Source: Dendronephthya gigantea (Eukaryota; Cnidaria; Anthozoa; Malacalcyonacea; Nephtheidae). From it: a DNA stretch of 64,000 nt. Position numbers and translations under genes: made by a program. The DNA is taken from assembly GCF_004324835.1 (NCBI RefSeq), contig NW_021163066.1:434001-498000 (forward strand), given 5' to 3'. Shown here in pieces: positions 50,190-60,196 of the stretch. The notes under the pieces were generated by a model that did no database searches, was not told the origin of the DNA, and saw nothing but the letters and a program-made list of their open reading frames with translations. How positions within the stretch are numbered: position 1 is the first letter of the stretch; each line of letters begins with the position of its first letter.

Positions 50190-52059
50190 CAGCCATTGTA
50201 GCCTCGAGTGTCCTGGCCTCAACATGCATCACCCTCATTATCCTAGTGGTATACCTTCTCTGGAACAACAGACGAAAAACCCCACCCTACCCCGCCCAGG
50301 ATGCTATCAGATATCAGGATTTCCCGCCTTTGAATGCAAGCCATCAATCTGTACAACCACCAGCAATACCTCCTCTGAAATATGGCTCATCGTTGAAACA
50401 CAAGGAAGAGCTTGAAGATAATTTAGATCCTGATCAATATGGCGTTGATATGGATGCGTTTTACCGTAATAAATATCAATTTGACCCGACTTCATCACCA
50501 AATCAATACTCAAAATCATCGGACAGTTTAGAGTCCATAATAGAAGATGATGACGCTAAGATCGAAATGAAAGGCTATCATTATCGCCCACTGTCTAACG
50601 CAGTTTCGTTAGATAATATAAACACTCCATGCATGTCTCCACGAATTCGTAGAATCAAGAAAGAGCATGCTTCGTATAAACACTCCAGTCAAGGTAAAGA
50701 TCTTTCGCGGTCACTCTTCCGAGGTATTTCCGAACGTCATCTGAAACACAGCAGCCCAGATTCGTCGTCTTTGGATAGTCTTAGGAATTTGGGCGATCAG
50801 AGTGATGAGAAAAGTCAGCCACTTGCGGTAAGTCGATCGTACTTTCTAAAGAGGCAAATTTCAAGAATGCTAGATCATGTACAGACGACGCCTAACGTCC
50901 ACTCATGAGTTCTGTACAATATCAGATCACTTTAAGGCAGCTCTCATTCAAGAACATGTACCACCTCTGTATGATCTAGTCATGCTTAACTCAGTCAACT
51001 GAGAGAGAACACATGAAAGACTTAACTCTACTCACATGAGTTCTGTACAACATCAGATCACCACCTCTGCATGGTCTAACCATGCTTATCTTAGTCAACT
51101 GAGAGAGAACACAGGAGAGATTTAACTCTACTTACATGAGTTCTGTACAACATCAGATCACCTTAAGGTAGCTCCTGTCAAGAACACGTTCCACCTCTGC
51201 ATGACCTAACCACGCAGTTAACTCGATTAGTCAACTCATTAGAGAGACTTAAATCTACCCACATGAGTTATGTGCAACATCAGTTTAATGATATAGGCAC
51301 GTATTCAAATCAACAGAGGGTTCTGGAAAACACCAAACGACCATAGATATAACAATATACGGGTTATTTTTCACGTTTAGAGCGACTCAGAGCAGACGAG
51401 TGAGCGACCGACGCATGGAGAGATGTTAGTCGCTTTATGTCACAATCCTTCAGAAGGAAAGTTAACAGTCACAGTGAAAAGTGCCGAAGGACTTAAAAGA
51501 GTTTCAGAGAAAAGTAAAATCAGTACGTTCTTGTCGGTGTTTTAGACATCATTCTTGGTGTATCTTGTTGGTGTTTCAAGCTGCTGCTAGCGATTGTTGC
51601 TGCTAGATTTTGCTTTCGGCAAATGCTGTTTCGGCCAGTTGTTGTTGCTGTTCATATCCTCGGCAGTTGAACCATAAAACTCTTCTGTCTCTCTTTATTT
51701 TAGATCCTTTTGTACAGATACGAGTGTACGACAGCGGTGAACGCAAATACAGGAAAAAAACGACAGTCAAACAGAACACAACTTCCCCAGAATTCGAAGA
51801 ATCATTTGACTTTATTGTAACTGGAAAAAGAATGCCTCAAACAAGCGTCATCTTGAGTCTGTCTCATCACAGAAAGCGATTAATAAACAAGGACGATCTG
51901 ATTGGGGTGGTATTTTTGGGCTATCAATTTGAATTAGATAACGGACATCCGTTTAAATTGGACTATGGTGCAAGACACTGGGCCAGTGTCATAGAAAAAC
52001 CACATTTAACCATCGAGAAATGGCATCCAATACAAGCCATTACCAATAAAGGAAGCTAA
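50190..52059 (+). CDS. SytF: anchor, linker and C2B only (C2A lost)
   Basis: Exons 50190-50827, 51381-51522 and 51704-52059 join in frame (377 residues). The anchor (ASTCITLIILVVYLLW) is followed by NNRRK and a long polar linker (SDSLESIIEDDD; SSPDSSSLDSL). The linker exon ends in phase 0 and joins directly to the first C2B exon (GEMLVALCHNPSEGKLTV). The next exon carries PFVQIRVYD, GVVFLGYQFEL and EKWHPIQ. No C2A sequence or intron remnant of it is visible between them. C2B is strikingly similar to SytE, which points to recent duplication followed by C2A loss. An alternative start is the in-frame ATG at 50174 (MLLISAAIVAS), which would skip the acceptor. AATAAA lies at 52115-52120. Confidence 0.82.
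50900..51285 (+). repeat. family A repeat array in SytF intron 1
   Basis: Three units with CATGAGTTCTGTACAACATC, AGATCACTTTAAGGCAGCTC and CTTAACTCAGTCAACTGAGA occupy most of the intron between the linker exon and the first C2B exon, starting about 70 bases after the donor. Confidence 0.9.
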
Positions 52060-53331
52060 ATGTCTACTGCTTTTCTATGATTTCAACAGGGACGGAGCAA
52101 AGACTATCCTAAGTAATAAAACGCCAGCTCACACTAGACGCTTTCTCAATTTTATAGGTGATTCTAGCAATTATATTTTTAGACACGAAGTGTTTAATTC
52201 GCCAATTTCTTTTGCATAAACACAAAAATTAATAAGCCTTATTCTATTGGATTATATTATATTTTTCTTGTTAATTTATTGTCTGGAAAACGTCAAACAT
52301 TTGCACATAAATCACCAGCACTATTATGATTTGCTTATTACAATCAAATTATTTGCTTACAATCTGTCTTACAATCACTGGACAAATAGACAAGATTTCG
52401 ACATTAAGAAAACTAGTGCTCGTTAAAACACCGTAATTGTCTGAACCAAACCATTGAAACACATTTGTTTCTTTCTCAACAATCGCGTATATGCAAAGTT
52501 TTCAGGGAGAGTTCAGCCCATTCAGGAAACAGTGGCGGTGCTCACTAGACCTCTTCCTATATATTGAAGATCGCTTCGTCTAATATACCCTTTTATGACC
52601 ACGATAACTATTACATAATTACAACATAGGACACCCAATTCCGGTACCGAACAGCAACAGAGATTGGCCAACATGCTTCGGTTGAAAAAGTCAAGGTCAC
52701 ACCACACGCATTGATCTGACTTTTTGGCCGCAGCAATAAGAAATGTAGACACAATTAGGAAAGGTTTTCTGGGTGTCAAAGGTTTTCTAGTATTTCTACG
52801 CAGGTTGCAAGAGAGAGACCGGCTGGTTGTAAGTGAAAGATGGGTAGAACAATGAGAAAGGATTACGAAATTTTGCATGGTTTTCGTCAACACTTGATTA
52901 AATTATATTCAAATCCATCTCGAGTGTTTCTATGGCCACAAAGCTCTTTTCAAACTTCCGTTTCAGCACCGCGGTCAGTCCAAAAACAGTCACATGAATT
53001 CACGCACCCGCTTTTTTTTTTTAAATGGCGCCATCATTTGCATTTATTTTCCTCGAAGAGGAGCTGGTATTGATGTACCCCACTCAAAACAACGTGTTTT
53101 CGTGAGCAATCAAGAAATCATCATTCATTGGACTTGGTATAGAGCTAGGGCCGTCTTGTGCACAGAATATGTGTAAGTCTCGACCATTTGTTATGGAAAT
53201 AGAGTCATAACTGTCTCTTAGCCGGAGCAGGAGACAGGAATCATTACATTACTAGCATTGCTTATTAGTAAAGCAACAAAACTTTCCGGTTTCGATATAG
53301 CCCCATATGTGAAAAGCGGATGTTGTACAAC

Positions 53332-53339
53332 TATATAAA
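53332..53339 (+). promoter_or_regulatory. TATA box upstream of candidate small gene
   Basis: TATATAAA lies 46 bases before the ATG at 53385, a spacing that leaves room for a transcription start about 30 bases downstream and a short leader. It is one of the few well-placed TATA boxes in the window. Confidence 0.4.
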
Positions 53340-53384
53340 TCATTCTTCCATCCGAATTCTTCAGCAGCTAACATTACACACAAA

Positions 53385-53617
53385 ATGCAACCAATTGCAT
53401 CCTTCCCCAATGCTCTGCTGTAAGTGCGAACAAGAAGACTAGAAGAAAATAATTTTTATTGCTGTGGTTTGCTTATTCATATTGCTATAGTTTGGAGTCG
53501 TCTACCACACAAGATTACTCCAAGACCGTTTCACCCGTAATGGAAAGACGATACTGGCCAATGACAGGAATGTTTGTAATCGAGAATCCTCTAAAGAATC
53601 TTCTTCAACACGAATGA
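53385..53617 (+). CDS. candidate two-exon gene for a 53-residue protein
   Basis: Exon 1 (53385-53419: M-Q-P-I-A-S-F-P-N-A-L) ends at GTAAGT in phase 2. Exon 2 (53491-53617) follows a TATAG acceptor and stays open for 41 codons: SSTTQDYSKTVSPVMERRYW, then PMTGMFVIENPLKNLL and a TGA. A TATA box lies 46 bases upstream of the ATG. No family is recognised; FVIENPL has a faint eh1-like look but this is not evidence of function. The stop falls only 15 bases from that of the minus-strand gene at 53633, so the 3' ends would overlap. The call rests on splice signals, phase and promoter spacing only. Confidence 0.35.
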
Positions 53618-53632
53618 TGGTTTAAAAATAAT

Positions 53633-56046
53633 TCACGATACAATCGTCGCCGCTGGTTCCGATTCTTCCGTATATTGCAGTTCAGGCATCAATACACCAT
53701 CATACGGAAGTAGGGTGGATTCGTATGACGTCATTTTCCGGAACGGAATAAGCGCGGTCTCAGCGTGGGCTGATGTTATGCGATACTCTGTTCTTATAGT
53801 CGCAGCCAATAACGAAAAAAGCGCGACGTGCTCAATATTGCATATGGAAGTCACCGAATATGCTGTAATACATTAATGAAACGAGGGGAAAATATCCTGA
53901 AAATGAATGAACAAACAGGTCTTCTTGAACATTGTTGAGATGTGCATTACTTAAACTGACAGCAAAGATGCAGGGAGAATGTAAGTTGACGAGATTTCAT
54001 ATCTAGTTTAATCTAAATCAGAAGTCGACGCGAATTTTGAATTGTCTTCTTCAACTGACTTTCCGCATTTTGATGGAGATTATATTCAATAGCATTGTGG
54101 TCGTTTCTCACGTAGACACTGCGCGGTATTTAATAAATCGCATCAAATATAACATCGAATATTAGCGAAGACTGTGTAATAGGTATAATATTATAAGTAT
54201 ACTTGCTATAAACGTATACTTGATCTATAAACGCATACTTGGTATGCTGGTCTGGTCGAATTATATTGGTAATTTTTTATACTAGCTGTGTATGTTAGTA
54301 ATATTTGATTATACGCGCGACTTTGAGCTATTTGGTCGTAGATTGCGTGAATTTTGAAGCACACAGGCCAAATCACAACAAATGGCATCAACCACACTGT
54401 AATAGGTCGAGAAAAGAGCTGTACAAAATTGTTCACAATCTGATATTTGTACTAATGTACTTTTCTTGAATTGTACCAAGTGCTGTTCACTTTTTACGCG
54501 CGCGTGAAAGAGATGCGGGGAGTTATCTGTCTCATGTGAAAAGCATTTTCAAGTACGCAGAACATACCAATTTGAAGTAAAATAACCTCCTTATATGATC
54601 AACTCTATATTCGCCAAAACTTATCTGAAGCAATATCACATAATTACTGCCTGTCTCAAATCTAGCAAAGAAAATCACCAGACTGTGGTCTAACTTAAAA
54701 TCCCTCGAATATTCGACACCATTTATTGTATATATTTTACCGCGATTGGATTAGGAACATGAGACTTCAATTTTGTGAATATGCCTCTTTGATGGAATAT
54801 TAATGAGACGGAAGTTTTAAGTATATATTTATGATCAAATTGTTGGGCTAAGATGCAGTCTAACCTGGCAACCCGCATCGCAACTATCGTAATAATTATG
54901 TTCTGGTATGCAAAATAACATGTGGTTATGACAAAATGATCCCAGCAAACAAAGCCGAGCTGAAACAATTTTATATACATATGCATGGCAACAAATATTT
55001 AAACTATATACAAGATGAAGGAATGAAAGACTGCAGTCTCTTGAATATTGAACGCTTAAGTGAGCTAGCTTTTTGTTGACCTTAAGGATGAATATATATA
55101 AATGTGATCACCACAAAAAATTCAAGTTATGAGTGTTGAAAAGATACTTTGAACGATATTTCTTTGGGGCTTTTAACTTTTATACTGACCATGCAGTTAA
55201 TTAAAGTTCTATAAGCATGTAAATGTTTATATATAAGATTTGAATTACGTATTATAGTCTAGTTTGAATGGTTTCCTGGTTTTATTATTTAGTTTCCGCT
55301 TAATGTTCATTATTTAAATGACATGTCAGAACATGCACGAATATATATTCCACAACTTCAAAATCATTTTGACGCATTGCTACCTCAAGAGACCTAAAGA
55401 TTACCTAATATTTACGAAAAGATTGCATCTTGTTTTTGAAGTATTCTGCTATGGCAAAAGTTCTTGTCAATCTATTTAGGCCCTATGCCTTTGTATTAAA
55501 AAGAGTGTGCTAACGAGAATATTTTGCAAATTTGAGGCTTTGCAATAAAAAAAAGCGTGGAAACACGAATTAGCGTATTTATCCCGACATAGATGACTTT
55601 AAAAAAATCCAACTTAATCTTGCTTTTATCAAGGCTATTGTGTTAAAAGATTGCGCTAATCGTGCAAAGTAATTCTGTTATTTACAATTGCTTTTTTCTG
55701 GTATTTATAAAGCTATACATATAGGCTTGTATTAACGAGTTGTGTTTACAGGAATTAATCTCTTGCTATGGGGAATTTTGGTGTAGAATTTCAACTGAAT
55801 GTTGGCGATTTTTGAGACATATAGGAAGACATGATACCTCTTTCAAATAAGACATAAATTACGAAAAAATATAATGCGATTTCTGATTTAAGTGTTCTCA
55901 CCCTTATAACGGATGATTGCCCAAGTTTCACAATAAAAATCTCGTACATCAAGTTCCACAATAAACGTGTCAACGGATCGAAAAATCTTCTGTTCTCTGA
56001 CTCTGCATTTCACATGCCAGCATATCGGAATTTGTGAAAAAATTTC
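53633..56046 (-). CDS. novel cysteine-bearing putative membrane protein, four exons, N-terminus missing
   Basis: Exons 56046-55902, 54959-54865, 54439-54283 and 53769-53633 have AG acceptors, GT donors and matching phases (0-1, 1-0, 0-1, 1-stop), giving 177 residues. Order: a region with several Cys (PICWHVKCRV; FYCETWAIIRYKG), a short Cys-rich stretch (LCLLGSFC, CIPEHNYYDSCDAGC), a hydrophobic segment (ITVWLMPFVVIWPVCF), and a tail with LLPYDGVLMPELQYTEESEP ending T-I-V-S. The layout suggests a type I membrane protein with an extracellular cysteine region and an acidic cytoplasmic tail, but the hydrophobic segment is short and I recognise no family. It is the only minus-strand gene inside the SytB-SytG run. 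The first exon was not found. Confidence 0.5.
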
Positions 56047-56879
56047 CTAAACCGTTTCGTAGCAAAAATTTCCTAAACCGTTTGCATGCATGAAGTAAAT
56101 TACCATTTGTATAGTAAATTATATTATCACCTGCAGGTGGTCTGGCTCTTCACTCTCTTTATGTCAGCTAATGTCTTTATACGCAAAATATTTACATCAT
56201 AACAAACGGACATTGTGAAATTCAGTTTCTGACTATTTCAAGATAGTAAAGATATAGAGTAAAGATATAATTTAAACTGTATTATATTCAATTAATGCAA
56301 TATTTTTAAGGCAGTCAAATATTACTCGCGATTTTTAGACTAGAAAGTTCCTTCGCTTGTTATTGTTCATTGACATGGTTCACATGCAACTTGACTATAT
56401 TTTCATCAAAGTCCGCCGCATACAAACTCACATAAAAGTTAAACATTTTAAGCCAAATTGGGCGCACTTTTTGAGGCATTTATAGGAAAAAATACCAGCT
56501 GAAGTGCCAATATATGTAGGCATACTTCACAACGAATATTTCTTTTTAAATTTAAATTGTTTTGCCATGGAATTGACTCATTGTTTTAATTGATACTTGA
56601 AATTGATACTGCGTATTGCATGTCGGTTGTAAGGATCAGCCTTTGCACTTTGATGTGATCAGTCTATGGTAACTCATGTTTTGAAATCGAGCTCAGTTTT
56701 CAAAGGGACATCAAAGATATTACTATGGAAACCAATTGCGATGTCTCTTTTAGATGTAAATTTTTTATGGCTTTTTAAGAGTAAAGCGCCACGACCAGTA
56801 TCTCAGGAAACGGATAAGAGCCTGTTTTAAGAACAGCGGTTGACATGCATGATTAAATATATAGTTGTTAATAAGCTAT

Positions 56880-57170
56880 AGAGCTACATCCAGTATAAAT
56901 GAAGTTAGTTTAGTTTAGTTTTCCTCCTTTAGTAACACTGGATTAATAAGAGATGATCCTTACTGGACCTCTAGGAAGAACAGTTTAGAACTGATAGAGC
57001 TATCCAGTATAAATAAAGTTAGTTTAGTTTAGTTTTCCTCCTTTAGTAACACTGGATCAATAAGAGATGATTCTTACTGGGCCTCTAGGAAGAACAGTTT
57101 AGAACTGATAGAGCTATCAGATAGAAAGAAAACTGGTTGCGCTACAACAATTCAGAGCTGATAGAGCTAT
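56880..57170 (-). mobile_element. family B element, reversed, upstream of SytG anchor exon
   Basis: About two tandem units (GAAGAACAGTTTAGAACTGA; TAGTAACACTGGATTAATAA) end in the unique segment AAAACTGGTTGCGCTACAAC and AGCTGATAGAGCTATCC, the reverse complement of the left end at 22.45 kb. It stops about 40 bases before the SytG acceptor at 57211-57212, so it lies within the presumed 5' intron. Confidence 0.75.
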
Positions 57171-57212
57171 CCAATACCGCTATTTTTACACCGCTATTTT
57201 CTTTCTCAACAG

Positions 57213-59120
57213 ACTTCCTACCAATTTCCTTGGGGATAGGCACAGGTCTCTTACTATTATTATTCCTATATCTCCTTTACAAATTGACTTTGAACCGAGG
57301 CTTTCAACTACAAAAACGTCCAAAGAAACCCATGGCTTTGAATCGTACACCTACAATACTCCCCCATGATATCCCGGGATTCAGTCTTCCTTTGACACGG
57401 AAGGTGCCGGTTCAGGATCGTGTACGCACGATGTCGAATGACGAACTTTCGTCGGAAGAATACGAGATTGACTCGATTGGTACTAGAACCAATAACAACG
57501 TGCCTGTCACCACTGCGACGTATGCTACACAATCAAATCCCAACATTACACAAGAGATTTCAAAAATGGAGCCGCTAAGTCCACTGAAAAGAAAATCAGT
57601 AAAGAAAGCGCTGTCTGGATCTATTTCTCTGCAAGACCTGAATTTACTTTACTCGCCAAAAACAAGAAGGTGTGTGTGGTTTCTTTTCTCGTCTTATATG
57701 ACTTAGTGTGCATTCCTCCAATACAGACATCTCTCTCTAATACAAACATCTCTCTCTAATACAGACATCTCTCTCTAATACAGACATCTCTCTCTAATAC
57801 AGACATCTCTCTCTAATACAGACATCTCTCTCTAATACAGACATCCCTCTCTAATACAGACATCTCTCTCTAATACAGACATCTCTTTAATGCAAACATA
57901 TTTCTGTAATACGATCACCTCTCTAACACAGAAATCTCTTAAATTTCAGTTTCTTAACTCAAATTTCGAATTCATTTCTCAGGGTAAGCGTGATTGATGA
58001 AGACATGCAGGCAAATTTGAAATTTGCACTTTATTATTGCATCGCCTCGAGTGAACTAAATGTGACAGTCATAAGTGTTCATCACATAACGATGCTCAAA
58101 GATCTAACTGAAGAACCAAACGTGTGCGTTTGGGTACAAGTAGAATTCTCAGGTTACCATCAAGAGTTCAGAACAAAATATTGTTCATGTGTAAATGTCG
58201 ATGAACTGGTATTTCATGAGACGTGTGTTGTGAGTGACTTTCCTGCAGATCTGTTTAATGGAACGAAGATATCATTTCGCGTCCTTGACAATGCAACAGT
58301 CGTGGCGGAGGCTGTTCACGTCGTACTTGGTCTTCCTCCATCTTTTCCACGCAACGAAATAATCGAACTACAACACCCTGGCATAGTTCAGGTATGTTAT
58401 AGAGAGTAGTTAGTGAACTAGAAGCTGCTGCGGTTTGGTCTAAACTCTCCGGAAGAGATATCTTAAACGTAGTGGTCCAGTGTTGGTAGCATTTCGAATT
58501 GAAACTACTCTGATACATATCATGTTTATTTTATTCAGACAAGTCAATCGCCAAAATGTGGCGATATTTTAGTTCGTCTGAAGTACGACCCTGTTGTGGA
58601 TAGCGTCACTTTGGAAATCGTTGAATGTCGAAACCTGAGAAGTCCATTAAAGAAGAAGAAGCTACTTGGTAAGGAAAATAGTGATTTGAGTTTCATTTTC
58701 ACCTCGATACACCTTCCCAAAGAGGAACATGTTCTACTTATTTCAAAACTCGTTCATTTATACATGAATTGTTTAATCTTTTTAGACACGTACGTAAAAA
58801 TCCACGTAATATTTTGTGATAAGATTGTGCAACGCTTGAAGACAAGAATGGTTACGAAATGCAATAGTCCAACGTACAAAGAAACATTTCATTTATCGGG
58901 CTTTTTCTCGCGTGGGAAAATGAAACAAGTTCTCGTAAAACTAACAGTATTCTCTAAGTCAGTTACGAAGCAAGGAATTGGTTACGTATTCCTAGGAACT
59001 GGCAGACAGAATGATATCACAGCGAGTGGATATCAACATTGGGAAACAATCATTGATAAACCGCAGCTAAGTATTGCGCAATGGCATGCACTTAAACCTG
59101 TAAGAACGGTGACGCCTTAA
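57213..59120 (+). CDS. synaptotagmin-like protein SytG (anchor, linker, C2A, C2B)
   Basis: Exons 57213-57669, 57983-58391, 58539-58668 and 58786-59120 join in frame (442 residues). The anchor (ISLGIGTGLLLLLFLYLLY) is followed by KLTLNRG and a polar linker. C2A is the most diverged of the array: NLKFALYYCIASSELNVTV begins it, but the usual FNETF block reads VFHETCVVSDF. C2B is more typical: CGDILVRLKYDP, DTYVKIHV, NSPTYKETFHLSGF and the terminal AQWHALKP, close to the WHxL motif. Calcium-ligand positions are mostly lost. The acceptor before 57213 is in phase 1, so a short upstream exon is needed. It is the last member of the array and is tail-to-tail with the small gene at 60.2 kb. Confidence 0.85.
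57722..57905 (+). repeat. 18-bp minisatellite in SytG intron 1
   Basis: About ten copies of ATACAGACATCTCTCTCTA-like units, homogeneous in the centre and degenerate at both ends, start soon after the GTGTGT donor and end before the C2A acceptor. The reverse complement occurs in the equivalent SytD intron. Confidence 0.9.
58428..58505 (+). repeat. family C single diverged unit in SytG intron 2
   Basis: GGTTTGGTCTAAACTCTCCG, GAGATATCTTAAACGTAGTG and GTCCAGTGTTGGTAGCATTT align with the family C unit at 28.2-28.5 kb with scattered substitutions. Confidence 0.7.
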
Positions 59121-60196
59121 CTGGTCTTTAAATGCACATGACACTGGAGTGTGTTAATATACAGGAGTGTTCTCTGTAACACACTCTCGGAGTATTGTAC
59201 AAATATAGCTAGAGATATGTAAAAATTTTTAAAGAATAGATTTTTAAAATTATTATATACCAATGTTTGTGTAGTACCTGGGTTGCTTTTTTTATCATCA
59301 ATCTTTCATTATTAATACACCAAAGAAGCCTTGAGCGAGGTTGGGTGAGTCTGTAGACCTTGAGGCAAAAGTGACGTCACCCAGGAGGTGGAATGTAGCA
59401 AGTGTTACAACATAAAGAAGATTTTGCAGTTTCGCTTTTCAAATTATAGCAAACACAGCAGATTCAAGATGTGCCCAAACGTGTTTCTTCCTGCTGTGAC
59501 GAACAGGACAAACAGGTATGAATCACGTCCAAATGTTTCAACAAAACAACTTGTTATGATCAGAAGCAGCAGTACAAGAAATGTTTTAAAAGTGCAGAAC
59601 AACCAAGCATCCAAAACATAATTCCTTTATGCGTGTAATCTCGAATAGGATTGTTCGTATAATTACAGACAGACAGATTACCTTATAATATCATAAAAAG
59701 ATTATTCCCTAGGTTTAATTTTGTTCAGTGTTTTGTTAAATTATTGAGTATATATTTAATTATAATAACTTGTAGGTACACCACGTAAGTATTAAATACT
59801 TACGTGGTGTACCTACAAGTTATTATAATTACTAAAGTCGCCATGCAATCATACAAGAAAATTATATATGAGTATATATTATTGAATATATATTATTATA
59901 ACTGCTTCGTTATACATTGGAAATGAGCTAGTAGTCGCTTGTTAGAAAAATAGCAAGAACTGCTTCATGAACAATGAAATTTCATTAATATATAGCCGTC
60001 TTTATAAACAATAGAAGGCAGTTTAAACGAAAAATTATCCTCGTCTTATTTTAGAATTATATAAGCATCCTTGAGAAGTGTCATGAAAAAGGTTTGGTAT
60101 ATTGTTGGATATAGAATTAGGGGTTTTATGGTAAGATTAAAAACAGTTTAATGAGTTAAAACTTTAATGATTTCAAACTTCTTTAGAAAAATAGGC
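59121..60196. other. gap between SytG and the small minus-strand gene
   Basis: Tail-to-tail intergenic DNA, strongly AT-rich, with a 75-bp palindrome at 59757-59831. No supported exon; the frame at 59388-59621 has no recognisable feature. Confidence 0.5.
59757..59831. repeat. 75-bp palindrome with 37-bp arms and a one-base centre
   Basis: 59757-59793 is the exact reverse complement of 59795-59831 (arms contain AACTTGTAGGTACACCACGT), around a single A at 59794. A perfect palindrome of this length would extrude as a cruciform or hairpin and is normally unstable, so it is recent or maintained, or is an assembly artefact of folded-back ends. Confidence 0.9.

Larger units (their letters stand above)
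52060..57212. other. 5.2-kb stretch between SytF and SytG
   Basis: Contains a possible small plus-strand gene (53385-53617), a four-exon minus-strand gene (53633-56046) and a family B element (56880-57170). Other parts, including 52120-53330 and 56050-56870, are AT-rich without supported exons; the first exon of the minus-strand gene and that of SytG should lie in the latter. Confidence 0.5.

Noticed and set aside
52522-52893. 123-codon minus-strand frame with several Cys
   Set aside because: No domain, no supported splice sites and no paralogue; residue mix fits random frame.
54723-54986. Reading the exon at 54959-54865 as a transmembrane helix (GFVCWDHFVITTCYFAYQ frame)
   Set aside because: That frame does not match the phase of neighbouring exons; the cysteine-rich frame does, so the latter is preferred.
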